Notes: generated by a model not told the origin, from the sequence alone. Positions 53,237 through 62,894 are shown, counted from the stretch's first letter. The stretch: DNA of 64,000 nucleotides from Bacillus shivajii (GCF_020519665.1 NZ_CP084703.1:1612001-1676000), one strand, 5' to 3'. Made by a program: numbers and translations.

Positions 53237-54394
53237 TTGAAAAAGACAATAGTCGCATTTTTAGTAGCATTATATATGTTTGGTAGCGTGACGACAGTCT
53301 TTGCAGAAGAGGGAACAGTAGAGCTGGCAAATGAGGCAACATCAGCGATTTTAATGGAAAGAGATACGGGGACTGTTCTTTATGAAAAGAACAGTAATGA
53401 GCAGCTTCCTCCTGCTAGTATGACGAAAATAATGACAATGATTTTAATAATGGAAGCGATTGAAGATGGGAAGATCAAGTGGGACGATACAGTCCGTACG
53501 AGTGAAAGAGCAGCATCTATGGGTGGCTCGCAAATCTTTTTAGAACCAGGCGAAGAAATGACGGTTGAAGAGATGTTAAAAGGAATTGCGATTGCTTCAG
53601 GAAACGATGCATCAGTAGCAATGGCTGAGCATTTAGCAGGCTCTGAAGAACAGTTTGTTTCCATGATGAATGATAAAGCGAAAGAGCTTGGTTTAAAAGA
53701 TACACATTTTGTTAACTCAAATGGACTACCAGCAGAAAACCTGTACTCATCTGCCTATGACTTAGCTGTCATGGCTCAAGAGTTGTTGAAATACGAAGAT
53801 ATAACAAAATATACGAGTCTATATGAAGACTATTTAAGAGAAGATACAGATGATAAATTTTGGTTAGTAAACACAAATAAGTTAGTAAAATTTTATCCTG
53901 GTGTTGATGGGTTAAAAACAGGTTATACGAGTGAGGCGAAGTATTGTTTAACGGCGAGTGCAAATAAGAACGATATGCGTATGATTGCCGTTGTTATGGG
54001 AGCACCATCACCAAAAGAACGAAACCGTCAAATCACTGAAATGTTTGATTATGCCTATAGTCAATATGAACTGCAAAGACGTTACGAACGTGGTGATTTG
54101 TTAGGGGAAGTAAAAATAAGTAAAGGTTCCGATTCTACAGTACAAGTACTTGCAGATCGAAATGTTTCGTTACTTATGAAAAAAGGTGAAAATGTTGAAG
54201 GGATTACAGAGCGTCTTGAGTTAGAAGAGCCAATTGCTGCTCCTGTAGATAAGGGGCAAGTAGCTGGAAAACTTTACGTTGAAAAAGATGGTGATGTATT
54301 GTCTGAAGTAGATGTGATCGTCGCTGAAGATGTATCAGAAGCTTCTTTATGGAAGTTATTTAAGCGTACAACGTCAATCCTTGTCGGAAATTAA
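53237..54394 (+). CDS. dacF: D-alanyl-D-alanine carboxypeptidase DacF
   Basis: A 385-residue low-molecular-weight penicillin-binding protein. Signal peptide at 1-23 (ending VTTVFAEE); active-site motifs SMTK (61-64), SGN near 123 and KTG near 228; a C-terminal beta domain and an amphipathic membrane-binding tail (EASLWKLFKRTTSIL). Position directly before spoIIAA identifies it as DacF, which in B. subtilis trims spore cortex peptidoglycan in the forespore. The start is a TTG with GGAGG 7 nt upstream; an ATG at 53168 lies too far upstream of it. Confidence 0.94.
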   Translation: MKKTIVAFLVALYMFGSVTTVFAEEGTVELANEATSAILMERDTGTVLYEKNSNEQLPPASMTKIMTMILIMEAIEDGKIKWDDTVRTSERAASMGGSQIFLEPGEEMTVEEMLKGIAIASGNDASVAMAEHLAGSEEQFVSMMNDKAKELGLKDTHFVNSNGLPAENLYSSAYDLAVMAQELLKYEDITKYTSLYEDYLREDTDDKFWLVNTNKLVKFYPGVDGLKTGYTSEAKYCLTASANKNDMRMIAVVMGAPSPKERNRQITEMFDYAYSQYELQRRYERGDLLGEVKISKGSDSTVQVLADRNVSLLMKKGENVEGITERLELEEPIAAPVDKGQVAGKLYVEKDGDVLSEVDVIVAEDVSEASLWKLFKRTTSILVGN

Positions 54395-54421
54395 AAGAAA
54401 CACCATCAATTATCGTGTTCT

Positions 54422-54480
54422 TTTGGCGAAATGACACTACTTTTGCGAACGTGAAGGAGTTATATCTACAAAGCGAGAAT
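54422..54480 (+). promoter_or_regulatory. Candidate sigma-H promoter and Spo0A boxes of the spoIIA operon
   Basis: GAAGGAGTT (54453-54461) and GCGAGAAT (54473-54480) resemble the sigma-H -35 (RWAGGAWWT) and -10 (ending GAAT). TTTGGCGAA (54422-54430) and TTTTGCGAA (54441-54449) are near-matches to the Spo0A box TTTGTCGAA. This is where B. subtilis has them. Confidence 0.55.
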
Positions 54481-54559
54481 TTTGTACGTGAAAATAATAC
54501 GCCAATAGCCTCTGGGAGAGGGTGCTGGTGGAAAGAACTTACGATGAGGAGTGAAACAA

Positions 54560-54913
54560 ATGAGTCTACTCATTGATCTTGAACAACGAGAAAATGTATT
54601 GTGTGTTAGGTTAGAAGGTGAATTAGACCACCACACAGCAATGGAATTACGTGAAAAAGTTGACCTTGCTTTAGAGGAACAACATTTACGTCACGTTTTG
54701 CTGAATTTGGAACAGTTGACGTTTATGGATAGTTCAGGGTTAGGTGTTGTATTAGGGCGTTATAAACTTGTTAAGGAACAAGGTGGAGAAATGGTTGTTT
54801 GTTCAATTTCCCCTCAAGTGAAGCGTTTATTTGATTTGTCGGGAATGTTTAAAATCATTCGTCTTGAATCGAATGAAATGGATGCACTAATGAAATTGGG
54901 GGTGGCGTCATGA
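54560..54913 (+). CDS. spoIIAA: Anti-sigma-F factor antagonist
   Basis: A 117-residue STAS-domain protein. The phosphorylated Ser is in [15 protein letters not shown] near residue 57. Unphosphorylated SpoIIAA binds SpoIIAB and frees sigma-F in the forespore. GAGGAG lies 8 nt before the ATG at 54560. The stop overlaps spoIIAB by 4 bp. Confidence 0.96.
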   Translation: MSLLIDLEQRENVLCVRLEGELDHHTAMELREKVDLALEEQHLRHVLLNLEQLTFMDSSGLGVVLGRYKLVKEQGGEMVVCSISPQVKRLFDLSGMFKIIRLESNEMDALMKLGVAS

Positions 54914-55350
54914 GAAATAAAATGGAACTATCATTTTCAGCGCTTAGTGAAAATGAATCGTTTGCCCGTGTAACGGTTGGGGCTTTTGTGGCGCAACTCG
55001 ACCCGACAATGGACGAGCTGACAGAGTTAAAAACAGTTGTCAGTGAAGCAGTAACAAATGCAATTATTCATGGCTACCACGAGGATACCGAAGGGATGGT
55101 TTACTTAGAAGTGGAGCTTGAAGAAGATGTCGTTCGTTTGAGAATTGTAGATAAGGGTGTAGGAATCCACAATGTCGATGAGGCAAAACAACCATTGTAT
55201 ACATCGAAGCCTGAATTAGAAAGAAGTGGAATGGGCTTTACAATTATGGAGAATTTTATGGATGAGATAAACATCGAATCAGAACCGATGATAGGTACGA
55301 CAGTAACACTAGTAAAGCGACTATCTAAGCAACGAGCTCTTTGTAATTGA
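54910..55350 (+). CDS. spoIIAB: Anti-sigma-F factor, serine kinase
   Basis: A 146-residue GHKL-type kinase and anti-sigma factor. [13 protein letters not shown] is the N box, DKGVGI the G1 box, and [15 protein letters not shown] the G2 region. It binds sigma-F with ATP, or phosphorylates SpoIIAA. The start ATG overlaps the spoIIAA stop, and sigF follows after 13 bp. Confidence 0.96.
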   Translation: MRNKMELSFSALSENESFARVTVGAFVAQLDPTMDELTELKTVVSEAVTNAIIHGYHEDTEGMVYLEVELEEDVVRLRIVDKGVGIHNVDEAKQPLYTSKPELERSGMGFTIMENFMDEINIESEPMIGTTVTLVKRLSKQRALCN

Positions 55351-55363
55351 AGGGGCGGTGCTT

Positions 55364-56116
55364 ATGGACGTAGGAGTACAACAATCCAAAGAAACGTACC
55401 TTAATGACAAAGAAGTAAAAAGGCTAATTAAAGCAGCCCAAGAAGGAGATCAAGAGGCACGAGACCGTATTGTCAATGTAAATACTCGACTTGTATGGTC
55501 AGTCGTCCAAAGATTTCTTAATAGAGGGTATGAAGCAGATGATTTATTTCAAATCGGTTGTATCGGTCTGATTAAGTCTGTTGATAAATTTGATCTAAGT
55601 TACGATGTGAAATTTTCAACGTATGCAGTCCCTATGATCATTGGCGAAATACAGCGCTTTTTAAGAGATGATGGGACAGTGAAAGTTAGTCGTTCAATTA
55701 AAGAAAGTGCAAATAAAATTCGCAAATTAAAAGATGAATTATCGAAGACGCTAGGGCGTGTGCCGACCATTAATGAGATTGCTGAAAAACTAGATATGAC
55801 TCCTGAAGAGGTCGTGTTTGCTCAAGAAGCAAGCCGACAATTAACTTCCATCCATGAAACTGTCTATGAAAACGATGGCGATCCAATTACATTACTTGAT
55901 CAAATTTCAGATGACGAGGATAAGAAATGGTTTGACAAACTTGCGTTAAGAGACGAAATTGACCGTTTAGACGAACGGGAAAAATTAATCGTCTACATGA
56001 GGTATTACAAAGACCAAACACAGTCACAAGTGGCAGAACGGCTTGGAATATCACAAGTGCAAGTGTCGCGTCTTGAAAAGAAAATATTACATCAGTTAAA
56101 AGAACAGCTCGGTTAA
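55364..56116 (+). CDS. sigF: RNA polymerase sporulation sigma factor F
   Basis: A 250-residue sigma-70 family factor with region 2 (GYEADDLFQIGCIGLIKSVDKF, here DLFQIGCIGLIKSVDKF) that binds core polymerase and the -10, region 3, and region 4 with a helix-turn-helix near the end (QSQVAERLGISQVQVSRLEK). It is the first forespore-specific sigma factor. GGGGCGG lies 5-6 nt before the ATG at 55364. Also called spoIIAC. Confidence 0.96.
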   Translation: MDVGVQQSKETYLNDKEVKRLIKAAQEGDQEARDRIVNVNTRLVWSVVQRFLNRGYEADDLFQIGCIGLIKSVDKFDLSYDVKFSTYAVPMIIGEIQRFLRDDGTVKVSRSIKESANKIRKLKDELSKTLGRVPTINEIAEKLDMTPEEVVFAQEASRQLTSIHETVYENDGDPITLLDQISDDEDKKWFDKLALRDEIDRLDEREKLIVYMRYYKDQTQSQVAERLGISQVQVSRLEKKILHQLKEQLG

Positions 56117-56136
56117 TGCCGGGTTGTTTTTTTGTG
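56103..56136 (+). terminator. Terminator of the spoIIA operon
   Basis: Imperfect stem AACAGCTCGG / CCGGGTTGTT (G-T and one mismatch) followed by TTTTTTG. Confidence 0.75.
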
Positions 56137-56555
56137 TGATTCGATTTTTAATTTGACAGTTAATAGTATAACGGCCAACGAAGCTTTCGTAATTTAGACT
56201 TAGTGATCATCCATGTTTACACGTTTAGGATTTATTAACCTTAGTGAAAAATTAGCTCTATGTAGAGGGGATTTAAGAATATTAAAGGCTTACCAGCTTA
56301 AAAATGTGATGCCCTATAGCAACGCCTATACTAGCCCCTCCTGTGCGTGCACCCGAATAGGCGAGATTTCATTAATTTTACCAAGGCTAGGTAATCGTAA
56401 GTTTCTTTATGAATTGTTTTTCCATGATTACTACATACTACAAAATAAATATGTACCTTTCTTATTTTAATGGACGAGTTTTTTGACAGTCAGTATACGG
56501 TTAGAGGGTTCAATTACGTCTCGTGAAAAAGAGTTTTAAGAAATGAGGTTTTTCA
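56137..56555. other. 420-bp gap between sigF and spoVAA
   Basis: An open frame of 85 codons (56213-56470) has no ribosome binding site and an unprotein-like make-up, so it is not called. No clear sigma-G promoter for spoVAA was identified by eye. Otherwise nothing is seen. Confidence 0.45.
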
Positions 56556-57173
56556 ATGGAAAAAAAAGTATACCTTCGATTGAAAAGTCGTCATTGGCAA
56601 AAGCGGGGTCAGATGGTTTATATCAAGGATATCGCTCAATTGATAACGGAAGGAGTATCTTTCTATAAGCTTTCCCAGCTTCCGGTTACACTGTTGCGTG
56701 CTGAAGATAAAACTGTAAAGGTCATTGATGTAATGAATGTTGTAAAAGTGATTCAAAAGGAAATCCCTGAAGCTGATATACAAGTGATTGGACCAACCCA
56801 GACAATTCTTCTATTAAAAGAAGAGAAGAAGCCGATAAAACCGTTATTATTTGTACTCGTATGGCTTTTGTTATTTATTGGAGCTGGCCTTGCGGTCATG
56901 AATTTTCATGAGGATGTAAGTATGCAAGAGGTGCATATTAAATTACATGAAAGAATTGTAGGAGAGCGTGTTGAACATCCTTTATGGCTACAAATCCCTT
57001 ACTCGATCGGTTTAGGACTAGGGATGATCTTATTTTTTAACCATATTTTTAAGAAGAAGTTTAATGAAGAACCTAGTCCGATGGAACTGGAAATGTTTAA
57101 TTATGAAGAGAATATCGATCGATATGTATCGGTGTATGAAAACCCTGCATGGGGAGACAAGAAAGATGAATAG
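56556..57173 (+). CDS. spoVAA: Stage V sporulation protein AA
   Basis: A 205-residue protein with an N-terminal soluble part (about 1-95) and two membrane helices (near 98-116 and 147-166). It matches SpoVAA, part of the SpoVA complex that moves dipicolinic acid into and out of the spore. AAATGAGGTTTTTCA precedes the ATG. It overlaps spoVAB by 8 bp. In B. subtilis the operon runs AA-AB-AC-AD-AEb-AEa-AF. Confidence 0.92.
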   Translation: MEKKVYLRLKSRHWQKRGQMVYIKDIAQLITEGVSFYKLSQLPVTLLRAEDKTVKVIDVMNVVKVIQKEIPEADIQVIGPTQTILLLKEEKKPIKPLLFVLVWLLLFIGAGLAVMNFHEDVSMQEVHIKLHERIVGERVEHPLWLQIPYSIGLGLGMILFFNHIFKKKFNEEPSPMELEMFNYEENIDRYVSVYENPAWGDKKDE

Positions 57174-57582
57174 TCAAATGACGTCGATCATTATCGGGTT
57201 AGCTGGTGGTCTTGCGGTTGGAAGTGGACTTGTTGCTTTTTTGACTGTATTAGGCATTATCCCAAGGCTTTCTCACTTAACAAGAACGACAAAGAATTTA
57301 CGTGCGTATGAATGGGCAATTATTTTAGGTTCACAAGTAGGAATATGGTTTAGTCTCGGTGACCCGATGCTTTCTTTTCCGAAGTTTACTCTAGCGATTG
57401 TTGGACTAGCATGTGGTTTATTTATCGGTATGTTAGCGGCAGCGTTAACAGAAGTGTTAAATGTTTTTCCGATCCTAGCAAAACGGATAGGAATGAAACA
57501 AAAAATATCATGGCTTATTCTTGCGATTGTTTTTGGCAAAATTTTTGGTTCCCTTTATCATTGGCTCGTATTCGTCAAATAA
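57166..57582 (+). CDS. spoVAB: Stage V sporulation protein AB
   Basis: A 138-residue membrane protein with about four helices, of the size and pattern of SpoVAB (IIIGLAGGLAVGSGLVAFLTVLG at the N-terminus). The ATG at 57166 overlaps the end of spoVAA, the usual arrangement; in-frame starts further upstream lie inside spoVAA. In B. subtilis spoVAC comes next, but it is absent here. Confidence 0.92.
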   Translation: MNSQMTSIIIGLAGGLAVGSGLVAFLTVLGIIPRLSHLTRTTKNLRAYEWAIILGSQVGIWFSLGDPMLSFPKFTLAIVGLACGLFIGMLAAALTEVLNVFPILAKRIGMKQKISWLILAIVFGKIFGSLYHWLVFVK

Positions 57583-57668
57583 AAAGAGATGGCTTATAGA
57601 TGAGTATTGTAAGTAATTCAAAAAGTTGTTGGATGTCTGCTATTGAAAGAATGCAAAGGAGAGATTAC

Positions 57669-58238
57669 ATGATTTCCAAAAAGCGGGTTATATTAATCAC
57701 AGACGGTGATGAATCAGCAAAGGCCGCTGTAAGGTTAGCTGCAGAAGAATTGGATTGCTCTGTCGTTAATGAATCAGGTGGAAATCCAACAAGATTAAGT
57801 GGTGAAGAGATTATAAAAGTGATCTTATCAGCGAAAAAAGAACCAGTTTTAGTCATGTTTGATGATTGCGGTCATGCTGAAGCAGGTCCTGGTGAGATTG
57901 CGCTAAAAAGAGTTGTAGAATCAACAGAAATTGAAGTGTTAGGAGCTGTGGCAGTAGCTTCCCAATCCTTTTCCCACGAATGGACAAAAGTTGACGTGTC
58001 TATTAACCGGAATGGTGATTTGACAGAGTATGGTGTCGATAAAGATGGGATTGATGGTCTAGAAATTGGCCGAATTCGAGGCGATACGGTTTATTCATTA
58101 GATGAATTATCTTTACCGATCGTCGTTGGAGTCGGTGATTTAGGAAAAATGGGAGGCCATGATGTGATAGAGAGAGGAGCACCAATTACAAAACAAGCAA
58201 TAGAGCTGATTTTGGAAAGGAGTGGTCATATTGAGTAA
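57669..58238 (+). CDS. spoVAEa: Stage V sporulation protein AEa
   Basis: A 189-residue soluble protein beginning KKRVILITDGDESAKAAVRLA, with MFDDCGHAEAGPGE near 70 and a Gly-rich LGKMGGHDVIERGAPIT near 165. This is the soluble SpoVAE (AEa) form, not the membrane protein AEb. AAAGGAGAG lies 5 nt before the ATG at 57669. The gap of 86 bp from spoVAB is where AC, AD and AEb would be expected. The stop overlaps spoVAF by 8 bp. Confidence 0.88.
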   Translation: MISKKRVILITDGDESAKAAVRLAAEELDCSVVNESGGNPTRLSGEEIIKVILSAKKEPVLVMFDDCGHAEAGPGEIALKRVVESTEIEVLGAVAVASQSFSHEWTKVDVSINRNGDLTEYGVDKDGIDGLEIGRIRGDTVYSLDELSLPIVVGVGDLGKMGGHDVIERGAPITKQAIELILERSGHIE

Positions 58239-59721
58239 GAAAGATGAAACGAAAATTGATCATCCGTTTACAAACGATTTACGAGATAATGAAAGACGTA
58301 TTAAAGAGCGTGTAGGGATTGGGAAAAGTTTTGATGTTGGAGTTCGGAAGGTATACATACAAGATAAAGAAGTACAATTTTACTTTGTTAACGGTTTGTG
58401 TGATATTCAATATATCATTGAACTGTTAAAAGAACTAATGTTTCTCGATGCTAATGAACCAAAGGAGGGGCGTGTAAGAGATCAAATTGAAAATCGCCTC
58501 ACACACGTACAAGTTGAATATGCAAAAACGATCGATGATGCATTGACTCAAATGCTGTCTGGTCTAATATTCATCTTAATTGAAGGCGAAAGTGACGCCA
58601 TTGTTATTGATGTACGTAGTTATCCTGGACGTGGTCCTGAAGAGCCAGATACAGAAAAGGTTGTTCGTGGAGCAAGGGATGGTTATACTGAAAATATTAT
58701 TGAAAATACCGGTTTAACTAGGCGACGAATTCGTGATGAACGACTACGAAATGAAATTATGCGAGTTGGACGTCGGTCAAAAACAGATATTAGTATAAGT
58801 TACATTGATGGACTTGCTGATCCTGACTTAATAGAGATTGTTCGACAAGAGTTGGAGAATATTGATATTGACGCATTAACGATGGGTGATAAATTTGTTG
58901 AAGAGTTTATTGTAAAACAAGGTGCCAATCCTTTTCCGATGGTAAGGTATACAGAAAGGCCTGATGTTGCTGCAACTCATTTGATGGAAGGACACGTGAT
59001 TATTTTTGTCGACGCATCTCCTTCTGTCATCATCTTACCGACAACATTTTTCCATCACGTTCAACATGCTGAAGAATACAGACAAGCTCCAATGGTAGGC
59101 ACTTTTTTACGTTGGGTTCGTTTTTCGGGAATGATCTTTTCTCTATTTATTTTACCGTTATGGTTTTTAATGGTCATTCAACCAGAATTACTACCTGAGA
59201 ACTTACAATTTATAGGACCGGAAGATGATGATTATAACGTTCCTATCTTTGCGCAAATACTGTTAGCAGAGCTTGGGATAGAATTATTAAGAATGGCCGC
59301 CATTCATACACCATCTCCACTTGCCACAGCATTAGGCTTAGTTGCGGCGTTGTTAATTGGTGAAATTGCGATTGAGGTAGGAATGTTTGGTGCAGAGGTT
59401 ATTTTGTATGTTGCAGTTGGTGCGATTGGTATGTTTGCAACTCCAAGTTATGAAATGGGAATTGCCTTGAAGATTTACCGATTTGTTTTACTATTTGCGG
59501 TGTTATTCTTCCAAGCCCCAGGGTTTGTTGTTGCAACGACCGTCTTATTCTTACTACTTGTAATCGTGAAATCTTTGGACGTTCCGTATATGTGGCCGTT
59601 CTTACCTTTTTATCCGAAAGCATTCTGGGATATATTAATTCGTCAAGCGATTCCTTCTAAACTAAGAAGGCCGAGTATTGTTCAGCCAGGTGACCCAATA
59701 AAACAAAGCAATTCTTCGTAA
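58231..59721 (+). CDS. spoVAF: Stage V sporulation protein AF (GerA-like)
   Basis: A 496-residue protein of the GerA/SpoVAF family: an N-terminal soluble domain (about 1-285) with RSYPGRGPEEPDTEKVVRG and RTK-like DISISYIDGLADP motifs, then about five membrane helices (from about 295). It is related to germinant receptor A subunits and, with FigP in B. subtilis, has been reported to speed germination. The start is a TTG at 58231 with AAAGGAG 9 nt upstream; a GTG at 58222 is too close to it. Confidence 0.92.
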   Translation: MSKKDETKIDHPFTNDLRDNERRIKERVGIGKSFDVGVRKVYIQDKEVQFYFVNGLCDIQYIIELLKELMFLDANEPKEGRVRDQIENRLTHVQVEYAKTIDDALTQMLSGLIFILIEGESDAIVIDVRSYPGRGPEEPDTEKVVRGARDGYTENIIENTGLTRRRIRDERLRNEIMRVGRRSKTDISISYIDGLADPDLIEIVRQELENIDIDALTMGDKFVEEFIVKQGANPFPMVRYTERPDVAATHLMEGHVIIFVDASPSVIILPTTFFHHVQHAEEYRQAPMVGTFLRWVRFSGMIFSLFILPLWFLMVIQPELLPENLQFIGPEDDDYNVPIFAQILLAELGIELLRMAAIHTPSPLATALGLVAALLIGEIAIEVGMFGAEVILYVAVGAIGMFATPSYEMGIALKIYRFVLLFAVLFFQAPGFVVATTVLFLLLVIVKSLDVPYMWPFLPFYPKAFWDILIRQAIPSKLRRPSIVQPGDPIKQSNSS

Positions 59722-59848
59722 GGTTAAGGAGCTTGTTTATAAATTGATATAATGTAGGTAACTGGTGGGAATTAGTACTTGAAGGAATAAAATAGGTGTG
59801 CTATTGTTTACTCTAACAGTTTTATAATCCCTCGATTATTATCGTCGG

Positions 59849-60020
59849 GAGGTAGAGGTGCAATGAGAATTAGTAAGTTAGCGGAGTATTAGGAGTGCGA
59901 CGATGATAACTGAAAGGTCAATTTGCCGAAGTATTTATAAGTCTCCAACTTATAAATTACTGGGGTATTACTGAATAAGTAATGCACTGTCACTACGAAT
60001 GTAGTGGAGCACTATCCTGT
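59849..60020 (+). ncRNA. Lysine riboswitch (L box)
   Basis: Conserved pieces in order: GTAGAGGTGC, TTAGTAAGTTAGCGG, CTGAAAGG, TTGCCGAAG, CTGGGG, GCACTGTCAC, GTGGAGCACTATCC. P1 is formed by the first and last. It lies before lysA and should shut it off when lysine is bound. Confidence 0.94.
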
Positions 60021-60053
60021 TGGTCACGTGATAATATAACTTATTGTTGTGTC

Positions 60054-60084
60054 AAGGATAACGGAGCTCCGTTATCCTTTTTGT
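60054..60084 (+). terminator. Lysine riboswitch terminator
   Basis: Perfect stem AAGGATAACGGAG / CTCCGTTATCCTT followed by TTTGTTTTT, 50 bp before lysA. Confidence 0.9.
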
Positions 60085-60132
60085 TTTTATTAGCTGGGAG
60101 ACCGCGGAGAAGGACAAAACGAGGAGAGTAGA

Positions 60133-61476
60133 ATGATGAATTTATATGGTACAAGTAGAGTAAACGAACAAGGTCACTTAATGATCGGTGATGTAGATAC
60201 AACAAAATTAGTGCAAAAATATGGTACACCTTTATATGTATATGATGTGAAGGATATTTGTGATCGTGCGAATCAATTTAAGGGTGCTTTTGAAAGAAAC
60301 GGAATGTCTTACCAAGTTGCCTATGCAAGTAAGGCATTTAGCTGCGTAGCAATGTTTCAACTTGTTGATGAACTTGGATTAAGTTTAGACGTTGTTTCAG
60401 GTGGAGAGTTATATACAGCGTTAGAAGCAAACTTCCCAGCAGAGCGAATTCACTTCCATGGTAATAACAAGTCATTACCGGAGATTGAAATGGCCGTACG
60501 AGAAAATGTTGGTTGTTTTGTCGTAGATAATTTTACCGAGTTATCATTATTAATGGGTGTCACACAATCAATGAAACGCAAAATGGATGTTCTTATTCGA
60601 ATTACTCCAGGTGTTGAAGCACACACACATGAATATATTTCTACTGGACAAGAAGATTCAAAATTTGGGTTTGATATTCAAAGTGGTCAAGCAGCAAAAG
60701 CAATTGAGATGATTCAATCAGATGAATTCTTAACATTAAAAGGGGTACATTCTCATATTGGCTCACAAATTTTTGAAACAGATGGCTTTGTTTCTGCTGT
60801 TCACGAGATATATGAGAGTTTACGGAAGTGGCATGACGAATTTTCCTTCACTCCAGAAGTACTAAACTTAGGAGGAGGTTTTGGGATTCGTTATACTAAA
60901 GAGGATGAGCCTCTTCCATTAGGTGATTATGTAGAAGCGATGGTTCAAAGTGTGAAGAACGAAAGTCTCAAATCTGGATTTCCGATACCTGAAATTTGGA
61001 TTGAGCCTGGCAGAGCTTTAGTTGGTGAAGCAGGAACAACACTTTACTCTATCGGCGCAAGAAAAACAATTCCAGGAATTCGTACGTACTTATCTGTTGA
61101 TGGTGGAATGACAGATAATATTAGACCAGCCTTATACCAAGCAAAGTATGAAGCTGTTGTAGCGAATAAAATGGATGAAAAGAATGAAGAGACCGTGTCA
61201 GTTGCAGGTAAGTGCTGTGAAAGTGGAGACATGCTTATTTGGGATATTAACTTGCCAAAGGTAAACCAAGGTGACATGTTAGCTGTATTATCTACAGGAG
61301 CTTACGGATATTCAATGGCCAGTAATTACAATCGTATTCAAAAGCCTGCAGTTGTTTTCGTAGAAAACGGAGAAGAGCAATGTGTCATTGAACGTGAAAC
61401 ATACGCCGATCTTATAAAAAATGAACGTGGGTATAGTTTGAAGGAAAAAAAAGACCCAATAGTAAATAACTCTTAA
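60133..61476 (+). CDS. lysA: Diaminopimelate decarboxylase
   Basis: A 447-residue fold-III PLP enzyme that makes lysine from meso-diaminopimelate. The PLP lysine is in YASKAFSC near residue 64; HIGSQIFE, LNLGGGFGIRY, EPGRALVGEAG and the Cys-containing GKCCESGDML motif near 357 complete the active site. GAGGAGAGTAGA precedes two ATG codons at 60133 and 60136. It is governed by the lysine riboswitch. In B. subtilis lysA also follows spoVAF. Confidence 0.96.
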   Translation: MMNLYGTSRVNEQGHLMIGDVDTTKLVQKYGTPLYVYDVKDICDRANQFKGAFERNGMSYQVAYASKAFSCVAMFQLVDELGLSLDVVSGGELYTALEANFPAERIHFHGNNKSLPEIEMAVRENVGCFVVDNFTELSLLMGVTQSMKRKMDVLIRITPGVEAHTHEYISTGQEDSKFGFDIQSGQAAKAIEMIQSDEFLTLKGVHSHIGSQIFETDGFVSAVHEIYESLRKWHDEFSFTPEVLNLGGGFGIRYTKEDEPLPLGDYVEAMVQSVKNESLKSGFPIPEIWIEPGRALVGEAGTTLYSIGARKTIPGIRTYLSVDGGMTDNIRPALYQAKYEAVVANKMDEKNEETVSVAGKCCESGDMLIWDINLPKVNQGDMLAVLSTGAYGYSMASNYNRIQKPAVVFVENGEEQCVIERETYADLIKNERGYSLKEKKDPIVNNS

Positions 61477-61498
61477 AATAATATATGTGAAAAAAATT

Positions 61499-61552
61499 AG
61501 TGTCTTGTACTTTTTTCATACCTTTAAGGTATGAAGTGCAGGCACTTTTTTT
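61499..61552 (+). terminator. Terminator of lysA
   Basis: Long hairpin with outer arms AGTGTCTTGTACTT / AAGTGCAGGCACT and an inner perfect CATACCTT / AAGGTATG, followed by seven T. Confidence 0.85.
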
Positions 61553-61639
61553 GTAATGGTCTAGGAAATTATAAAATACGTGCTTGTGGATAAATTTCTA
61601 GCTAGTGGTTACGTCTAGCTCCAATAATAGATACTAGAA

Positions 61640-61885
61640 GCAGTAGAAATACACGCAGACTCTAGCGGTAACAGCATCGAGCATTACTTCTTTGAAGAGC
61701 TTCGAGCTGCGACGAGTAATCGCAGGAGCCACAAGGTGAAGATCCACTTTGGAAGGAAATGTGTTTTCTTTCCAAAGTTTTAGCTGAAGCCGTGCCCGCG
61801 GCAAAGAAGACACTGTGACTTCAAACGAAGTGAAGAATGAACAGATGTCGCACTTGTACTCTGGAGTGAAACCGATGTAGCGTGT
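61640..61885. repeat. Composite dispersed repeat (tandem-unit relative plus family C copy 3)
   Basis: 61647-61735 has GCAGACTCTAGCGG, CATCGAGCATTACTTC and CTTCGAGCTGCGACGAGTAA, related to the 110-bp array unit. 61740-61781 holds a small inverted repeat (ACTTTGGAAGGAAA / TTTCTTTCCAAAGT). 61782-61885 is family C, matching 47046 and 11980. No gene in this gap. Confidence 0.72.
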
Positions 61886-62029
61886 ACTTCCAAACACGCA
61901 ATGTGTTTCTTTATTCATTTCACATGAATTTTTAGGTTGGACTTAACAAAAATCTAGTGTGAATTTCTTTTCTTTATAAAATGTTGTAATATAGTATGGA
62001 TAGCTATTTCAATGAATGGAGGAACGAAA

Positions 62030-62467
62030 ATGAAAAAAGGTGAAATTGTTTTTGAAACTGGTGAAAAGGTTGTTATTGAGTTTTACCCAGAAGAAGCACC
62101 AGGAACTGTTGAAAATTTTGAGAAGTTAGCAAAAGAAGGGTTTTATGACGGTTTAACGTTCCACCGTGTCATTCCAGGGTTCGTTGCACAAGGTGGTTGT
62201 CCTACAGGTAATGGTACAGGAGGCCCTGGTTATTCCATTAAATGCGAAACTGAAGGAAACCCACATAAACATGAGCGTGGATCATTATCAATGGCTCATG
62301 CCGGTAAAGACACAGGTGGAAGTCAGTTCTTCATCGTTTTTGAACCACAGCCACATTTAGATGGTGTACATACAGTGTTCGGTAAAGTGATTGAAGGGAT
62401 GGAAGCTGTCGATCGAATTCGTCCTGGGGATGTAATGTCTGAGGTACGTGTTTACGACGAAGAGTAG
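62030..62467 (+). CDS. ppiB: Peptidyl-prolyl cis-trans isomerase, cyclophilin type
   Basis: A 145-residue cyclophilin that speeds proline isomerisation during folding. [19 protein letters not shown] holds the catalytic Arg, and [17 protein letters not shown] the rest of the active site. Length matches B. subtilis PpiB (143). GGAGG lies 7 nt before the ATG at 62030; the ATG at 62012 sits before that site. Between lysA and the rib operon as in B. subtilis. Confidence 0.95.
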   Translation: MKKGEIVFETGEKVVIEFYPEEAPGTVENFEKLAKEGFYDGLTFHRVIPGFVAQGGCPTGNGTGGPGYSIKCETEGNPHKHERGSLSMAHAGKDTGGSQFFIVFEPQPHLDGVHTVFGKVIEGMEAVDRIRPGDVMSEVRVYDEE

Positions 62468-62477
62468 AAGATAATGA

Positions 62478-62531
62478 TTGAGGGTCTTTCCGATCTGTAT
62501 TTTCACTATACATATTGGAGGGACTCTTTTT
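62478..62531 (+). terminator. Probable terminator of ppiB
   Basis: Weak long stem GAGGGTCTTTCC / GGAGGGACTC with mismatches, followed by TTTTTAT. Confidence 0.45.
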
Positions 62532-62670
62532 ATATTCTAAAAACAAAAGGTGACCTTTTTTGAAATACTTGTGATATAATAAACATATATAAAAAGATGG
62601 CTTGCTGCCATATCGTACTTTCATTAATTGTTCATCAAGTGAATGATTAAGAAGGTAGGATTATACATGT

Positions 62671-62818
62671 TTCCTTCGGGGCAGGGTGAAAATCCCAACC
62701 GGCGGTGATGCAGATGAAATGTTCATACTGCTAAGCCCGTGACCCGGCATGAGAAATCGTGACGGTGGATCTGGTGAGAGACCAGGGCCGACAGTATAGT
62801 CTGGATGGGAGAAGGAAC
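62671..62818 (+). ncRNA. FMN riboswitch (RFN element)
   Basis: Begins TTCCTTCGGGGCAGGGTG and ends GGATGGGAGAAGGAA, with AATCCC, ACCGGCGGTGATG, GTGACCCGG, GGTGGATCTGGTG and GGCCGACAGT in between, the full RFN core. It controls the ribD operon according to FMN. Confidence 0.97.
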
Positions 62819-62894
62819 GAATGCAAAATGTTTTTAACTGAACGAAGGGATAAGTGTACCTTTATCCAATATTCGTTGTAGTGAAAGCATTTGT

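Noticed and set aside
56213-56470. 85-codon open frame between sigF and spoVAA
   Set aside because: No ribosome binding site and no recognisable pattern; kept only as a gap note.
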